The notes under the pieces: model-generated
Databases searched by the model: none
What the model was told of the DNA's origin: nothing
Seen by the model: only the letters and a program-made list of their open reading frames with translations
Assembly (NCBI GenBank): GCA_022494885.1
Contig: JAGVSM010003727.1
Span: 1 to 64,000 of the forward strand
From: Micrasema longulum
Lineage: Eukaryota > Arthropoda > Insecta > Trichoptera > Brachycentridae
DNA: 64,000 nt
Direction: 5' to 3'
Made by a program: the position numbers and the translations under genes
In this document: positions 30,480 through 40,436 of the stretch, piece by piece
Layout of the letters: every line of letters begins with the position of its first letter
How positions within the stretch are numbered: position 1 is the first letter of the stretch

Positions 30480-30600
30480 TAATGTATGTATGTTTTTCCT
30501 TTATAGACTCAATAACTACCGGACCAATTTACATGCGATTTTTTGCATTCCACTAAAATGATTTTTTTCTTTAATTCGGAGAATGTTGTTATTTTTGAAT
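30480..30600 (+). repeat. TATGTATG...ACTACCGGACC repeat (Helitron/SINE-like)
   Basis: TGTATGTATGTTTTTCCTTT, then CAATAACTACCGGACCAATT and GCGATTTTTTGCATTCC. Sequences of the form TATGTTTTT...CTACTGGACCGATTT are very widespread in insect genomes, where several Helitron-like families carry them. Family assignment here is from memory of the motif only. Confidence 0.4.
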
Positions 30601-31184
30601 GTCAAAAAGTTTGTATTTTAACGTTTGCAAACAACAATTATTTTTAATGGATTCTTAATTGATTAATTTCCTTACAATTTCCTAATTTTTACATATTAAC
30701 GTATTTTTAATGGATTTTTAGCAATACTTAAATAATTTAAACCGACATTTGATACATTTTTAAAAAACGGATTCTTACACAAAATGCACCACTGTTGGTA
30801 AGTAGCGCCGAGTTTGATATTTGCAGAAAGAATTCTAAATTTGAAAATGAATTGTTTGATGTTTTGGAATTCAACCATAAACAAGTAGCTAGGTACCTAA
30901 TATAATTCAATATTCGAATATTTATAATTTTTATTTTTGGAATCCAATGATAAACAAGTACCTAAGTACCTACTTATCGATGAAAAGTCGTTTTCTTTTT
31001 ATCCGAACAGTTTTTGCACGCTTTTACGACATAATCATGTATTTTTCTTTTCATATATTTTGGTTTCGAATTAAATGTCAAGCTCACGTCAAAACATGGC
31101 TGACGATTAAAAAATGAATAAATTCACGTTGGGCATGGGTTGAGTTTCATAATTTTATTATTATATATTATTTAATTTCATTAA
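30601..31184. other. Unclassified; short internal duplication
   Basis: TTTGGAATTCAACCATAAAC...AGGTACCTAA (30862-30900) and TTTGGAATCCAATGATAAAC...AGTACCTAC (30938-30975) form a 38-bp direct repeat 76 bp apart. No ORF. Confidence 0.4.
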
Positions 31185-31260
31185 GACGTATTTTCGTATT
31201 TTCTCCCTGAATTATGGCACCAGAGCAGTGTTTTTCGCACAATTTTGATTTGAACATGAC
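31185..31260 (+). repeat. Dispersed repeat R4 (plus)
   Basis: GACGTATTTTCGTATTTTCT, CCCTGAATTATGGCACCAGAG match 39483-39525 and the inverse copy at 26.7 kb. A 69-residue frame starts here at 31214 (MAPEQCFSH) and runs beyond the repeat; no known domain. Confidence 0.6.
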
Positions 31261-31595
31261 GAAGACTCTGAACCAATCGCATGAGGAGATAAAACGAAAA
31301 ACTAACCCTTATTACGAATATATTAATGGCTCAAAAAAGCAAAAAATAAATAACGTGCGTTTTTTATTTACAAAAAAACGTTTGTTCAACCAGCTAATAG
31401 CAGGCAAGCCAACGTTCGGGTAGGACAACGTCTGTTGAGTCCGCTGGTGTACTATAAAATAACAGACATAAATTATTGAAAACCATATAATTATTGTGGT
31501 CTTAGTTTATTTTCTTTTCAATTTCTCAATCAATTTCGTCGTTTCATTGCATCATTGAAAAAAAACTTTTTTGTATTTATTTCATTAAGTTCTTT
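31261..31595. other. Unclassified
   Basis: Continuation of the 31214-31423 frame (lysine- and asparagine-rich, no recognisable domain), then AT-rich sequence. Confidence 0.3.
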
Positions 31596-31672
31596 TATTA
31601 TTTCCTTTTCGCACCTAACGGTGCATAGGGTACTGCACAGTTTGCAAACCGCAGACTATCCTGATTTTATAT
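31596..31672 (-). mobile_element. SINE family III 3' end (minus, partial)
   Basis: TTTTCGCACCTAACGGTGCA, TAGGGTACTGCACAG match the 3' part of SINE-III at 59205-59235. Confidence 0.65.
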
Positions 31673-31689
31673 ACATATAACATTTTTTA

Positions 31690-32135
31690 TATGTATTTAA
31701 AAAAAAAAAAAAAATTGTTTTCTTACAATAAACATAATAATAAAACAGAGTATAAAAAATAAAGCATAATTACATATCAACGAAATACATATTAATAGAA
31801 AAATAGTAAACAAATATCCCACAAAGGCATGGCCTCTTCGTGGGTATACAACAAAATGTTAATGAATTTTTGCTCCTATAATAAACAATGGACATTTATA
31901 ATATTTTTGTATAACATAAGAAAGACAAAATAAAATATTATTTAAAAAATAGTATGCCATTTTTTTTATTTATAGTAATTAAAAAAGCAAATAAAAAATA
32001 TTTAAAAAAAACACAAAAATATTCCTTATTATTAAAGGGCAACGAAATAAATCATAGAAAAGAAGAGTTCATATCTTTAGTTTGAATCCAGGATAGTGCA
32101 TGTTTTTTAAAAGAAGAAAATTTTTGAAAGTTTAA
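31690..32135 (-). mobile_element. LINE family P 3' end (minus)
   Basis: The reverse complement matches 57285-57590: TTAAAAAACATGCACTATCC, TGGATTCAAACTAAAGATAT, GAACTCTTCTTTTCTATG(stop) and TTTAATAATAAGGAATATTT, then the long AT 3' UTR with GCCATGCCTTTGTGGGA. Only the last codons of the ORF remain. Confidence 0.8.
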
Positions 32136-32491
32136 GGTAAAATGATGTTCCGTGCAGTGTACTTTTGAATGATGCACTCTCTTTTAATAAACTAAGACTT
32201 GCCGTTCATCTGAGGATTTGCCACAAAAAAGCGTGTATCGCAAATATAAGATATATTAAATAAAGCTTTAAGAAATATATGCGGTATACCAGTGGAAACG
32301 CATGTCAAAGACAATACTGACCATTCTCTTGACGCTCAAACTAGTAGAGCGATAGTTTCATGCTTTACCAGCTGAGACAGATTAAATGCATACGCAATTT
32401 TTTCCAGTTGATGCCGCCCGTCAATTAATATATGCGCTTGTAGTGTCTAGAGTCGATAATTGTAATGGTATCTATGCAGGCCTACCAATGC

Positions 32492-33051
32492 GTATACTTA
32501 ATACCGAGAACGCGTACGATGTTTGCTCGGAGACACTTTTCATATATAGCTCTAAGAGTGTTCAACGTCTTGGATGAACATATTAAGTTCTCCAAAACAA
32601 CGTCTATATTTAAGATGAAGATCCATAACTGGATTGTATCGAGGGGTAGAGACCACTGTATGAGATTGCTTCGGGAATAAATGCATAACATCGCTGCTGT
32701 TTTCATTATTATCCATATACGTATATCGTATATGTGTATGTCATCACTGTCATACGTATTATTATATAACTTTTGATTCCATTTTCGACATGTATTATAA
32801 ATTTTTATTATTTTTATTTTTCTATTATTATTTTGTATATTTTGTATATTGTTTTGATTATTTTGCATATTTTTTTGATTACCTGTATATTGTTTTAATA
32901 TGTAAATATTTTTTTTTGATTTTTCATTTATATATCGAAGAGTCCCGACTTAACACGGAATTTTCTAACAAGTCGGGACATAAAAAAACATATAGTTGTG
33001 GCTATGTAAAATTGTGTATTCTGTGCATTAAATAAATAAATAAAATAAAAA
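32492..33051 (+). mobile_element. LINE family K inserted into the L2-like LINE
   Basis: Encodes IPRTRTMFARRHFSYIAL, RVFNVLDEHIKFSKTTSIF and IHNWIVSRGRD, matching the minus-strand family K copy at 15.3 kb. It ends with ATTAAATAAATAAATAAAAT before AATG, which is repeated on both sides (32488-32491 and 33048-33051), a minimal target duplication. Confidence 0.85.
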
Positions 33052-33485
33052 AATGAACAAAAGGACTCGCCAACAGTCTGTATTAAATGCTGCAGCGAGA
33101 CTTATTTTTGGAATCTCTAAGTTCAGTCGTATCATTCTACTACTTCGGGGATTACACTGGCGACGTTTTCCACAGAGGGTGGAATACAAACTCTGTTGGC
33201 TTATGTATAAATCACTGCACAACTCAGCTCCCGAACATATGAGGGAACTATGCATTTCAGATGAACTAGCTGACCGGCGTCTTTCGCTTAGATCAGCTAC
33301 GTCTACGGCGAGAGAAAATATTATTATACCTCTACGCAAACAGCGCACTAAGTTCGGTGGACGCGCATTTGCGGTCGTAGGCCCTATGGTATGGAATGCT
33401 CTCCTAGCAGAGGTGCGAGGCTGTGAGAGTGAAGTGATGTTTCGGAAAATACTTAAAACCCGCTCCATAGCATGTGATGACAAAA
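33052..33485 (+). pseudogene. L2-like RT C-terminal remnant
   Basis: Undamaged frame over about 140 residues: RLIFGISKFSRIILLLRGLH, QRVEYKLCWLMYKSLHNSAP, LRSATSTARENIIIPLRKQR, FGGRAFAVVGPMVWNALLAE. It matches the C-terminus of the 53-54.5-kb copy but lacks its frameshift near 54195. No catalytic residues. Confidence 0.85.
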
Positions 33486-33640
33486 TAATTATAAAAAAAA
33501 AAATTACAGTTAAGTTAAAAGCTTCAATGAAATTTATGTATTTATAAAATCACTTTGTTAAGCGCCCTTGAGGTATTATATTACAAAAATGGCCCCATAT
33601 AAGTTATCCATAATAATAATTACAAACTTACTGACATTCT

Positions 33641-34065
33641 CCCATTTTTGGTTATACCGTATTATGAGATGGCAAAAACGGTTCTTCAAAGCGTAAATAA
33701 ATCTCTCTCACTAACTACTATACCTTCAATCATGACGTCCACCAGTGTGAGAGAGTCAAAATATTCACGTACCTGGATCACGCCCGACAAGGTATGGTCT
33801 AAGGTCTCTGCTTTACCTTGCTTGTAATGAGTACAACAGGCTACCGAAGACCCATAGAACATAACAATTATATTTATTGTTTTTCAACAATTTATTTATT
33901 CAATGCCTGGCAAACGCAATAATCAGAACACCTTGAGACCGACTAATTTCCAGTCGATTTCCTTTTGAAGAATTTTTACCTAAGAGTACTCGCTAAATTT
34001 AAATACTGATTTTGATAAAATTATCATTAAATTCTCTTTTGCTTAGTTTTACTATATTATTTGAA
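33641..34065. other. Unclassified
   Basis: No recognised repeat. GC-balanced stretch at 33700-33860 without a usable frame. Confidence 0.35.
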
Positions 34066-34668
34066 TCAGGTTGTGGTTCCGTGGCTAGTGTTGCGGACTC
34101 ACGGGTCAGAGGCCCGAGGTTCGAACCCCACTTTCCCCCAACTTGATTTCCAAGTCGTTGAAAATGGCCACCAAAATTGAAATAAGCGCAAATGCCGCAT
34201 AGATCTTCACCCAGGCTTCTGCATCGCGCCTCCAGCTGTTGTCTTTGAAAGCTGAAAAGGGGGCAATGTATCAACAGGTGAGGGACATCTTGAGGAGTTT
34301 CATCGTCCTGGAACAGAGTCAAAGACCGACAAAGACCTGGACTACTGTATATAGACCGAGGGTGAGGACTATTCACGGAGATTCGTTACAATCATTGAGG
34401 TATATAACTAGAGTAAAAATGAGCGTTCGAAATATGTTCCTTCAACATGTGGCCGATCGGTTTAATATATGTTTAATAGAACGAAATTTAGTATGTTGCG
34501 AGCGTTCAATGGCTACTTTTCTCCTCTCAATTACTAAAATCCCTATATGTACGCTAAGATACTGCACAAATCGATCTGGAAAAACGATGGTATAACTTTT
34601 CACCGGTAAATTCATGGGTAAATTATAAGAACGCTAATATATGTTTTTTAAAAAAATAATATCATAAA
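34066..34668 (+). mobile_element. SINE family I split by an R1-like LINE fragment
   Basis: The SINE head (34066-34182: GGTTGTGGTTCCGTGGCTAG, B box GGTTCGAACCCC, CGTTGAAAATGG) stops within the body. Its missing end, ATGGGTAAATTATAAGAACG and the A/T tail, appears at 34613-34668. The middle about 430 bp is foreign and includes an R1-like fragment. The SINE also has a 24-bp internal deletion near 34150. Confidence 0.75.
34185..34340 (-). pseudogene. R1-like LINE C-terminal fragment
   Basis: The minus-strand frame reads SLTLFQDDETPQDVPHLLI, HCPLFSFQRQQLEARCRSL, GEDLCGI. This is the H...C cluster after RNase H in R1-type LINEs, parallel to 11225-11310. The rest of the 125-residue frame runs into the SINE and is not meaningful. 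Confidence 0.75.
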
Positions 34669-34949
34669 TTGACCGAGGCGTTTTAATTGATATTTTTATA
34701 AAAGTCATTAACTATGGAGTTTTATAAACAAAAAAAACGGAAAATATTAATATGATAAAATTTTTGTAGATACTAACGAATCTAATAAATGTCAATCCAC
34801 TATTATTTTACCGTGCCGTTTACATTTAGATGATATGTGTGAAATAGGCTATTCTCCGTCGGGTATCACGCGGCTAGTTTGTTTACTTGGAAATTCTAGT
34901 AATAATAAACAGACTTTAACTGGGATAAGAAGAAGTATAAAAATTGGAA

Positions 34950-35680
34950 AATTGTTTTCAGGCGTTGCCTAGTAGGTGAATTGGTTCAGCCGGATGAATC
35001 TCACCCACATGATAAGGATTTCAGCTCTTATACTTCACAAAAGTCAGCAGATTGAAGAGTTGAGGAAATGTGGATGTTAAACTAACTGTATTACAAAATA
35101 AAGCCTTTAGAATCATTTAAAAAAAAAAACAGATATACGAGGGTAAAGTCGATGGTAAATGAAATGAAATTATTAACATATAAACAAAGAATATTTTACA
35201 ATACAATGATATTTGTTCATAAAATTATAAACTCTAATAAAAAAACAGAATTTTGGAAAAAAATTGATCGGAACCAGCATGAACACGATCACAATACTAG
35301 AGAAAAGAACAAAATTAGACTTCCATTTAGGAAAAGGCAAAGTCACAAAATTCAATTTTATTTAAAGCAATTAAAAAGTATTACGAAATGGAAAAAAATA
35401 TTTATGAAGAAAAAAACATATCAAAATTTAAAATAATGGTCAAGACATATGTGATAAACAATTTATAAATTAAATATATTTGCAATGTTATTATTAGAAC
35501 ACACATAACAATATGTATGATATGTGTGCCCTACTTTAAGATTTAAAGAAAAAAAAAAAAAACATAGGCAGAATAGTGAATGTTACAGTGAGTAAAGTGG
35601 CCACTTAAATCCAGCCAATGGTAGGTCATAACGCCTGTAAATGCCTAGACCATATTACCTCCTCAAAATCTTTTTGCTAT
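34950..35680. repeat. Family X, copy X5, interrupted by LINE C
   Basis: An inverted-orientation arm from 34958 (TTTTCAGGCGTTGCCTAGTA) to GAGGAAATGTGGATGTTAAAC (35075), resuming at 35562 with ATAGGCAGAATAGTGAATGT and CAGCCAATGGTAGGTCATAA. The break falls inside the normally continuous GATGTTCAAACATGGGCAG. Confidence 0.85.
35077..35562 (+). mobile_element. LINE family C copy 2, inserted in family X
   Basis: 5'-truncated. The frame starts LQNKAFRIIL-like, then KNRYTRVKSMVNEMKLLTYK, RIFYNTMIFVHKIINSN. From 35178 it is nearly identical to 13503-13870, with a 1-base deletion near 35334 and a 1-base insertion near 35412 relative to it. It ends in poly-A at 35546-35561. This is one of the youngest insertions here. 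Confidence 0.85.
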
Positions 35681-36004
35681 CCGTTGCAACAAATTTAGTA
35701 AAGATATTTAATTGATCGCCGGGACGATGATTTGAAGAATGGAAGCAAAAGGGCATTATTCTGGCTCATTGTTGTCCGGACAGCGCTGCGTTTTGAATAT
35801 TATAACAATTTTTTAGTAAAATTCGCAAGTCACCCTCGACCGGGGAGTGATCTTGTGAACACAATAGGACAAGAGTGCTGATGATAGCTCCAGGAGATCA
35901 GAACTGAAGGTTTGTGGAAAAATAAAGTTTAAGAATTAGTATTTAACAACATCCAAACGAAGGTAAAATTATTTTGAAGGTGTCTAATTTTATCAACAAT
36001 ATTT
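35681..36004. other. Unclassified
   Basis: No recognised feature. Confidence 0.35.
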
Positions 36005-36612
36005 AGAGTTTGTCCAAATTTTAGTAAATAAGAACTGGATTCAACCACCTATGGAGCTGTTATTATTAATATGTTACTTTTATTTTATTTTATTTATTTC
36101 GAATACAAACAGATGTACAGGTTAAATGAATATTAAAAAAAATAAATTATATAAAATGTATACATAGTAGGGCCTGCCATCCAATTATATGTATTCACTA
36201 AATACTACTGTAATAAAGCGACGACGGCTTGAAGTTTAAACTATATAAATGATAAATATACTACATATTAAAATAAGATAAATATGGACAAAACAAGGAG
36301 ATAGTGGAAAGGAAAAGAAGGAAATTGATAAGGAGCGGTAAAGGATGATTGAAGGAAAGTGAGAGTGGAAAATTGCATTTGATTTAATGATCAAACGAAT
36401 TATGAATGAAGAGCATGAATCAAGCCTATTAATTCTCTTCTGTACATATTGTATGGAGTGTTAAATATATCAAGACTATTAAATTTTTTGTTAAATGTTT
36501 CACATATACGATTATACGTTACAACAGAGATGAAGAACATTTCAGAGAATGGAATGTAGAAGTCTGGGCATCTGGGTGTAATTGGCACTTTACACTCTGT
36601 GTAAAATTAGGA
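36005..36612. repeat. Family X, copy X6, interrupted by a LINE
   Basis: 36005-36077 carries the terminal part (GAGTTTGTCCAAATTTTAGT, GGATTCAACCACC, GGAGCTGTT). 36523-36610 carries AACAGAGATGAAGAACATTT and GGCACTTTACACTCTGTG. The two are continuous in other copies. Confidence 0.85.
36078..36522 (-). mobile_element. 5'-truncated LINE inserted in family X
   Basis: GTTAC is duplicated at 36073-36077 and 36518-36522. Minus-strand coding end: YNRICETFNKKFNSLDIFN, TPYNMYRRELIGLIHALHS then stop at about 36400, typical for the end of a CR1/Jockey-like ORF2 ('N...DIF'). The 3' tail is (TTTTA)n at 36078-36100 on the plus strand. Confidence 0.85.
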
Positions 36613-36811
36613 TATAATCTATGACCTACTTCCACTGTCCAATAAAACAATAAGTAACGAAAAAATGTTTAAAAAGGCTATAAAAAAATGGATAGTGGAG
36701 CTGGGTAGATAAATAGATGCTAAAATGAATTGTCTCATTTTCCCAAACTAATATCGAATCAACTGCTCCACGAATTAATAGTTTATGTTATGTTTTTGTT
36801 ATTTTATTGTG
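36613..36811. other. Unclassified
   Basis: No recognised feature. Confidence 0.35.
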
Positions 36812-37021
36812 CGTGGCAGAATGGTGAACGTTACACAGTGTGTAAAGTGGCCACGTTAATCAGCCAATGGCAGGTCATAAGCTTTGTAAATGCCTAGACT
36901 TCCATATTCCCTTCTCAAAGATATTTTCCCTCTCTGTTGAAATGAACTTAAATATGAATAACTTCCTAAGGAAGAAATCCAGCCAGTCTGCAAGCATTTG
37001 GACATACTCAAACATTATTGA
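36812..37021. repeat. Family X, copy X7
   Basis: Inverted arm: GGCAGAATGGTGAACGTTAC, AGTGTGTAAAGTGGCCACGT, CAGCCAATGGCAGGTCATAA, ending CAGTCTGCAAGCATTTGGAC, ATACTCAAACATT, a variant of the terminal sequence. Confidence 0.85.
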
Positions 37022-37054
37022 ATAAAATACGTGTAAAAGAAGACGTATAAAAAT

Positions 37055-37535
37055 TGTAAAATTGTTTTCAGACGTTGCCTAGTAGGTGATTTGGTTCAGC
37101 CGGATGAATCTCACCCACGTGAAAAAAGTTTCAGCTCTTTTGCTTCACAAAAGTCAACAGATGGAAGAGTTGAGGAAATGTGGATGTTCAAACATGGGCA
37201 GAATGGTGAATGTTACACAGTGTGTACAGTGGCCACTTTTTAAATATTTTTTTAAAAGTAATAACCCGCTAAGCCTCCATTTTGAGGCTTGTCAGCAGGT
37301 GGGATAGGGGGATATGGAAGGAGGTAACGAAAAATACACCACAACAAAATCTTTCTTGGATTCTTTTCATGCAACTGGCGGGAATTGAACCCGCGACGCC
37401 AGTTTCACAGTTGGCCGTCTAACCAACTGCGCCACGGCGCCTGTCAATGACAGGCCCTGTAAATGCCTAGACTTCCATATTCCCTTCTCAAAGATGTTTT
37501 TCCTCTCTGTTGAAATGAATTTAGTTGAATCCAAA
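37055..37535. repeat. Family X, copy X8, interrupted by SINE-II
   Basis: TTTTCAGACGTTGCCTAGTA to GTACAGTGGCCACTTTTT (37055-37242), resuming at 37445 with TGACAGGCCCTGTAAATGCC to TTTTTCCTCTCTGTTGAAAT. Confidence 0.85.
37243..37444 (-). mobile_element. tRNA-derived SINE family II (minus) inside family X
   Basis: Reading from 37442 on the minus strand: GGCGCCGTGGCGCAGTTGGT gives an A box (TGGCGCAGTTGG), then anticodon-like CTGTGAA, then B box GGGTTCAATTCCC (about 37388). The acceptor 3' half does not pair with GGCGCCG, so this is a SINE head, not a working tRNA. The body runs to an A/T tail near 37245. Confidence 0.75.
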
Positions 37536-37672
37536 TCAGAAGTTGCGTACTGTGCGACGTCTACAAAGAAACTAATGGGTCAAAACGTAAACCTACTCAT
37601 TTATGAGTAGTTTAGTCGCCTTCTGTTTTATGTGCATATGCTGGTTTCTGAACTATTCTTAATTCTATGATA
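37523..37672 (+). repeat. Dispersed repeat R5, copy 3
   Basis: AATCAGAAGTTGCGTACTGT, GCGACGTCTACAAAGAAACT, TGGGTCAAAACGTAAACC, then hairpin CTACTCAT-TT-ATGAGTAG, and GGTTTCTGAACTATTCTTAA. Very close to 50515-50662. Confidence 0.85.
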
Positions 37673-38144
37673 TATGCACTATAATACATTATAATAACAA
37701 AAATAGTAATATATTGTAATAAAAGTGATGTTTAAAAGTAAGTTTATGACTAGTTCGCGAGTCTACGGTTGGCGAAATATTGAAAAATTGTTTATGTGAA
37801 AACGATCGGTAGCCATTTGAATGGGGCCGACATTTTAAAAGGGCGCTCTTAAACGATTTACATAAACAAGTAATTAGGGTTATAAACTCTTGGCTCTTTA
37901 TGGAGTGCTGTGTGAATATATTAATACTGACTTTCCTTTGTCAACAACTACAAAGTGTAATCATTTCAATATAGCAAGTAATGTTGAATTAATAATAATA
38001 GATCCGAAAAACGTTTAGATAGTTTTTACCGGTTGATTTTTTTCACAAACCACCCGAATATTTACAATATTTTGAGTGCGTCCTGTTTGTAGACAAAAGA
38101 TTAGATTTCACCTAATATGTCATTAACAAGTTACAACAGAGATA
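37673..38144. other. Unclassified
   Basis: No recognised repeat or frame. Confidence 0.35.
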
Positions 38145-38342
38145 AAAAATAATTTTAATAAATGTCAAGACGCTTGACTCACGCACGGAAGGTTCCGGGT
38201 TCGATTCCCGGTGAGAACACAAAAAATAAAAATGTGATTTTTCTCAAGCCTGGGTGTTCTGTGATGTAATTCGCAACTGTAATTGGGCCTCCTGGCCTGT
38301 TGTAATGCAAAAAAAAAAAAAAAAATTAAAAAAAAAAAAAAA
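38145..38342 (+). mobile_element. SINE family IV (plus, head truncated)
   Basis: GAAGGTTCCGGGTTCGATTC with B box at about 38198, then GTGATTTTTCTCAAGCCTGG, GTGTTCTGTGATG, TGGCCTGTTGTAATGC and poly-A to 38342. Same family as the complete minus copy at 55352-55515. The A-box half is decayed. Confidence 0.8.
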
Positions 38343-38349
38343 ATTTAAC

Positions 38350-38525
38350 GACTCCCTAGTATGTGAAATAATTCGATCCGATAAATCTCTTCGCAGCAAT
38401 AAAGGTTTCAGCTCTTTAACTTCACTAAAATCAACTGAGGAAAGAAGAAAAAAATATTAATACATAGGAAATGATGAGTGTGTAAAGTGGCAACTTCATC
38501 CAGCCAAACAGGTCACAAAGAGAAA
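38350..38525. repeat. Family X, copy X9
   Basis: Inverted arm, diverged: GTATGTGAAATAATTCGATC, AGGTTTCAGCTCTTTAACTT, GTGTGTAAAGTGGCAACTTC, CCAGCCAAACAGGTCAC. Confidence 0.75.
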
Positions 38526-38539
38526 CTCATGTTTTTATT

Positions 38540-38890
38540 CAACAATGTTTTATATGTCCAAATGCTTGCAGACTGTCTGAATTTCCCTCCTAGGAGTTAT
38601 TCATTTTAATTTTATTTTAACAGAGAGGGGAAAACATTTTTTGAAGGGAATACGGAAAGGCCATTTACAGGGCTTATGACCTGTCGTTGGCTGGTTTAAG
38701 TGGCCACTTAACACACTGTATAACATTCACCATTCTACCCATGTTTGAACATCCACATTTCCTCGACTCTTCCATCTGTTGGCTTTTGTGAAGTAAGAGC
38801 TGAAACTTTTATCACGTGTGTGAGATTCATCCGGCTGAACCAAATCACCTACTAGGCAACGCCTGAAAATAATTTTACAATTTTTATACT
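38540..38890. repeat. Family X, copy X10
   Basis: A long forward arm: TATGTCCAAATGCTTGCAGA, TTACAGGGCTTATGACCTGT, TAAGTGGCCACTTAACACAC, TTCCATCTGTTGGC, CTACTAGGCAACGCCTGAAA, then ATTTTTATACTTCTTC. Confidence 0.85.
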
Positions 38891-38919
38891 TCTTCTTTAA
38901 CCAGGTAGTTGATTCAACG

Positions 38920-39235
38920 ATGTTTGAGTATGTCCAAATGCTTGCAGACTGGCCGGATTTCCTCCCCAGAGAGTTATTTATATTTAAATTTATTTCAACA
39001 GAGAGGAAAACATTTTTGAAGGTAATACGGAAGACTAGGCATTTACAGGGCTTAAGATGGAAGAATTGAGGAAATGTGGATGTTCAAACATGGGCAGAAT
39101 GGTAAATGTTACACAGTGTGTAAAGTGACCACTTAAACCAGCCAACGATAGGTCATAAGCCCTGTAGATGCCTTGACTTCTATATTACCTTCTCTTAAAT
39201 GTTCTTCATCTCTGTCGTAATATGTTAGTATTACT
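38920..39235. repeat. Family X, copy X11 (forward then inverted)
   Basis: Forward: TTTGAGTATGTCCAAATGCT to TTACAGGGCTTA (39054), then a direct switch to the inverted arm GGAAGAATTGAGGAAATGTG to TGTTCTTCATCTCTG (39220). Confidence 0.85.
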
Positions 39236-39244
39236 TTGATCAAT

Positions 39245-39280
39245 AATCAAACAACCTTTCAATATAGCCCGTTATACGAG
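39245..39280. repeat. 35-bp dispersed repeat
   Basis: AATCAAACAACCTTTCAATA followed by TAGCCCGTTATACGA is identical at 42416-42450. Both copies lie next to family X members. Confidence 0.75.
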
Positions 39281-39464
39281 TTAAGTCTAACTGTGTAAAA
39301 TATAAAACTATATAACTGTACTGCATGTTTCCCATATAAAAGATTTTAAAAAAATAAAAAATAATTATAATGCCCAGACTTCCATATATCCTTCTCCAAA
39401 ATGTTTTCTATATTTGGTTTAAATTGTGATCGTTAAGACTGTTAAGAGTAAAGGTACCCACGCG

Positions 39465-39545
39465 ATCTGGCTTTTCTTCTCGCAAACGTATTCTCGTATT
39501 TTCTCCCTGGATCATGGCACCAGAGTGATGATTTTTAAACTCACT
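39465..39545 (+). repeat. Dispersed repeat R4 (plus)
   Basis: CGATCTGGCTTTTCTTCTCG, CAAACGTATTCTCGTATTTT, GGATCATGGCACCAGAGTGA; see the 26.6-kb and 31.2-kb copies. Confidence 0.65.
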
Positions 39546-39752
39546 TTAGGTATTTACCATTAGCGTATCTCTATTGTTTTGCATTTTTAATAATTCGTTT
39601 TTTTTGGGAGCTAGGGTCATTCAAAAACCCTAAAAAGCGCCATGTTTTATCTGCCGTCTTCGGACTCACGGAATACAAATGTGAAAAATAATTTTCAGAG
39701 AAAATTTGATTAAAATACTATTTTTAAAAAATATTAAAAAATCCTTTCAGTT

Positions 39753-40436
39753 TTTTATTTTATTTTATTTTATTGAAATAAACGGCACTTAGTGCCTTTT
39801 ACATATCAGTTACAAATACAACTAAATATTTATTTATTTATTTATTTATTTATTAATGAAATCATACAGTCTTTATATAAAAAACAAGGTACAAAAGAAC
39901 AATTTCAAAAAGTAAGACCAATTACAGATTTCACACTAATGAATGCAGGAGGAGAGGGGAAAAATAATTTAATTCTAAAAAAGTAAAAATAAAAATATTC
40001 CATAAAAAGTTCATATAAAGGACATTGTAAAGCTACTCTACTTTCCTCCCTCCCTCTCTGCTTCCATGAACATTTCAATTTAATTGTAAAAAAAATCACA
40101 AGTAACAATAAATTATTCGATGCAGGTAGTAGATGTAGGTAAGTATAAATTAAGATATAATATACATACATGTAAGCTTAATTTAAGTAATACAGAGCAT
40201 TTAAAACAATATTATTAATTTAGAAAGTCTAAGAAATATAAACTAGGTATATAAAAGAATAAAATATTACCAGTTGTAGAATTATCGATAAAAAAAGATA
40301 ATATGGTATTAGAAATACTTTGAACCAGTTAAAAAAATAAGTTTTGACAATGAGACCTTGATTTTGTTGATTTTTGTTAGGTTTGATCAGTCCGATGCGC
40401 ATGACATGAAACACGCAGCCCACGAAATAAAAAAAA
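39753..40436 (-). mobile_element. Two abutting LINE 3' tails (minus)
   Basis: 39753-39825 is a tail of family A type: (TTTTA)n then GAAATAAACGGCACTTAGTG, CCTTTTAC. 39826-40436 starts with (TTTA)n and TTAATGAAATCATACAG. Its minus-strand frame near 40229-40423 (VFHVMRIGLIKPNKNQQNQ) may be an ORF end but is not diagnostic. Confidence 0.55.

Larger units (their letters stand above)
32320..33640 (+). mobile_element. L2-like LINE copy 2, interrupted by LINE K
   Basis: Two coding blocks, 32320-32491 (DAARQLIYALVVSRVDNCN, GIYAGLPM) and 33052-33485 (NKRTRQQSVLNAAARLIFG ... RAFAVVGPMVWNALLAEVRG), join at the same codon pair that is continuous in the 54.0-kb copy (LPMNKMTR). The 3' UTR ends with AAGCGCCCTTGAGG...GGCCCCATATAAG, the usual L2-type 3' end, though here the GGCGCT half of the hairpin is mutated. 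5'-truncated at about 32320. Confidence 0.9.

Noticed and set aside
37378..37444. tRNA gene on the minus strand (A and B boxes present)
   Set aside because: The acceptor stem does not pair (GGCGCCG has no partner before the 3' end) and the sequence continues into a SINE body with an A/T tail; called a SINE head.
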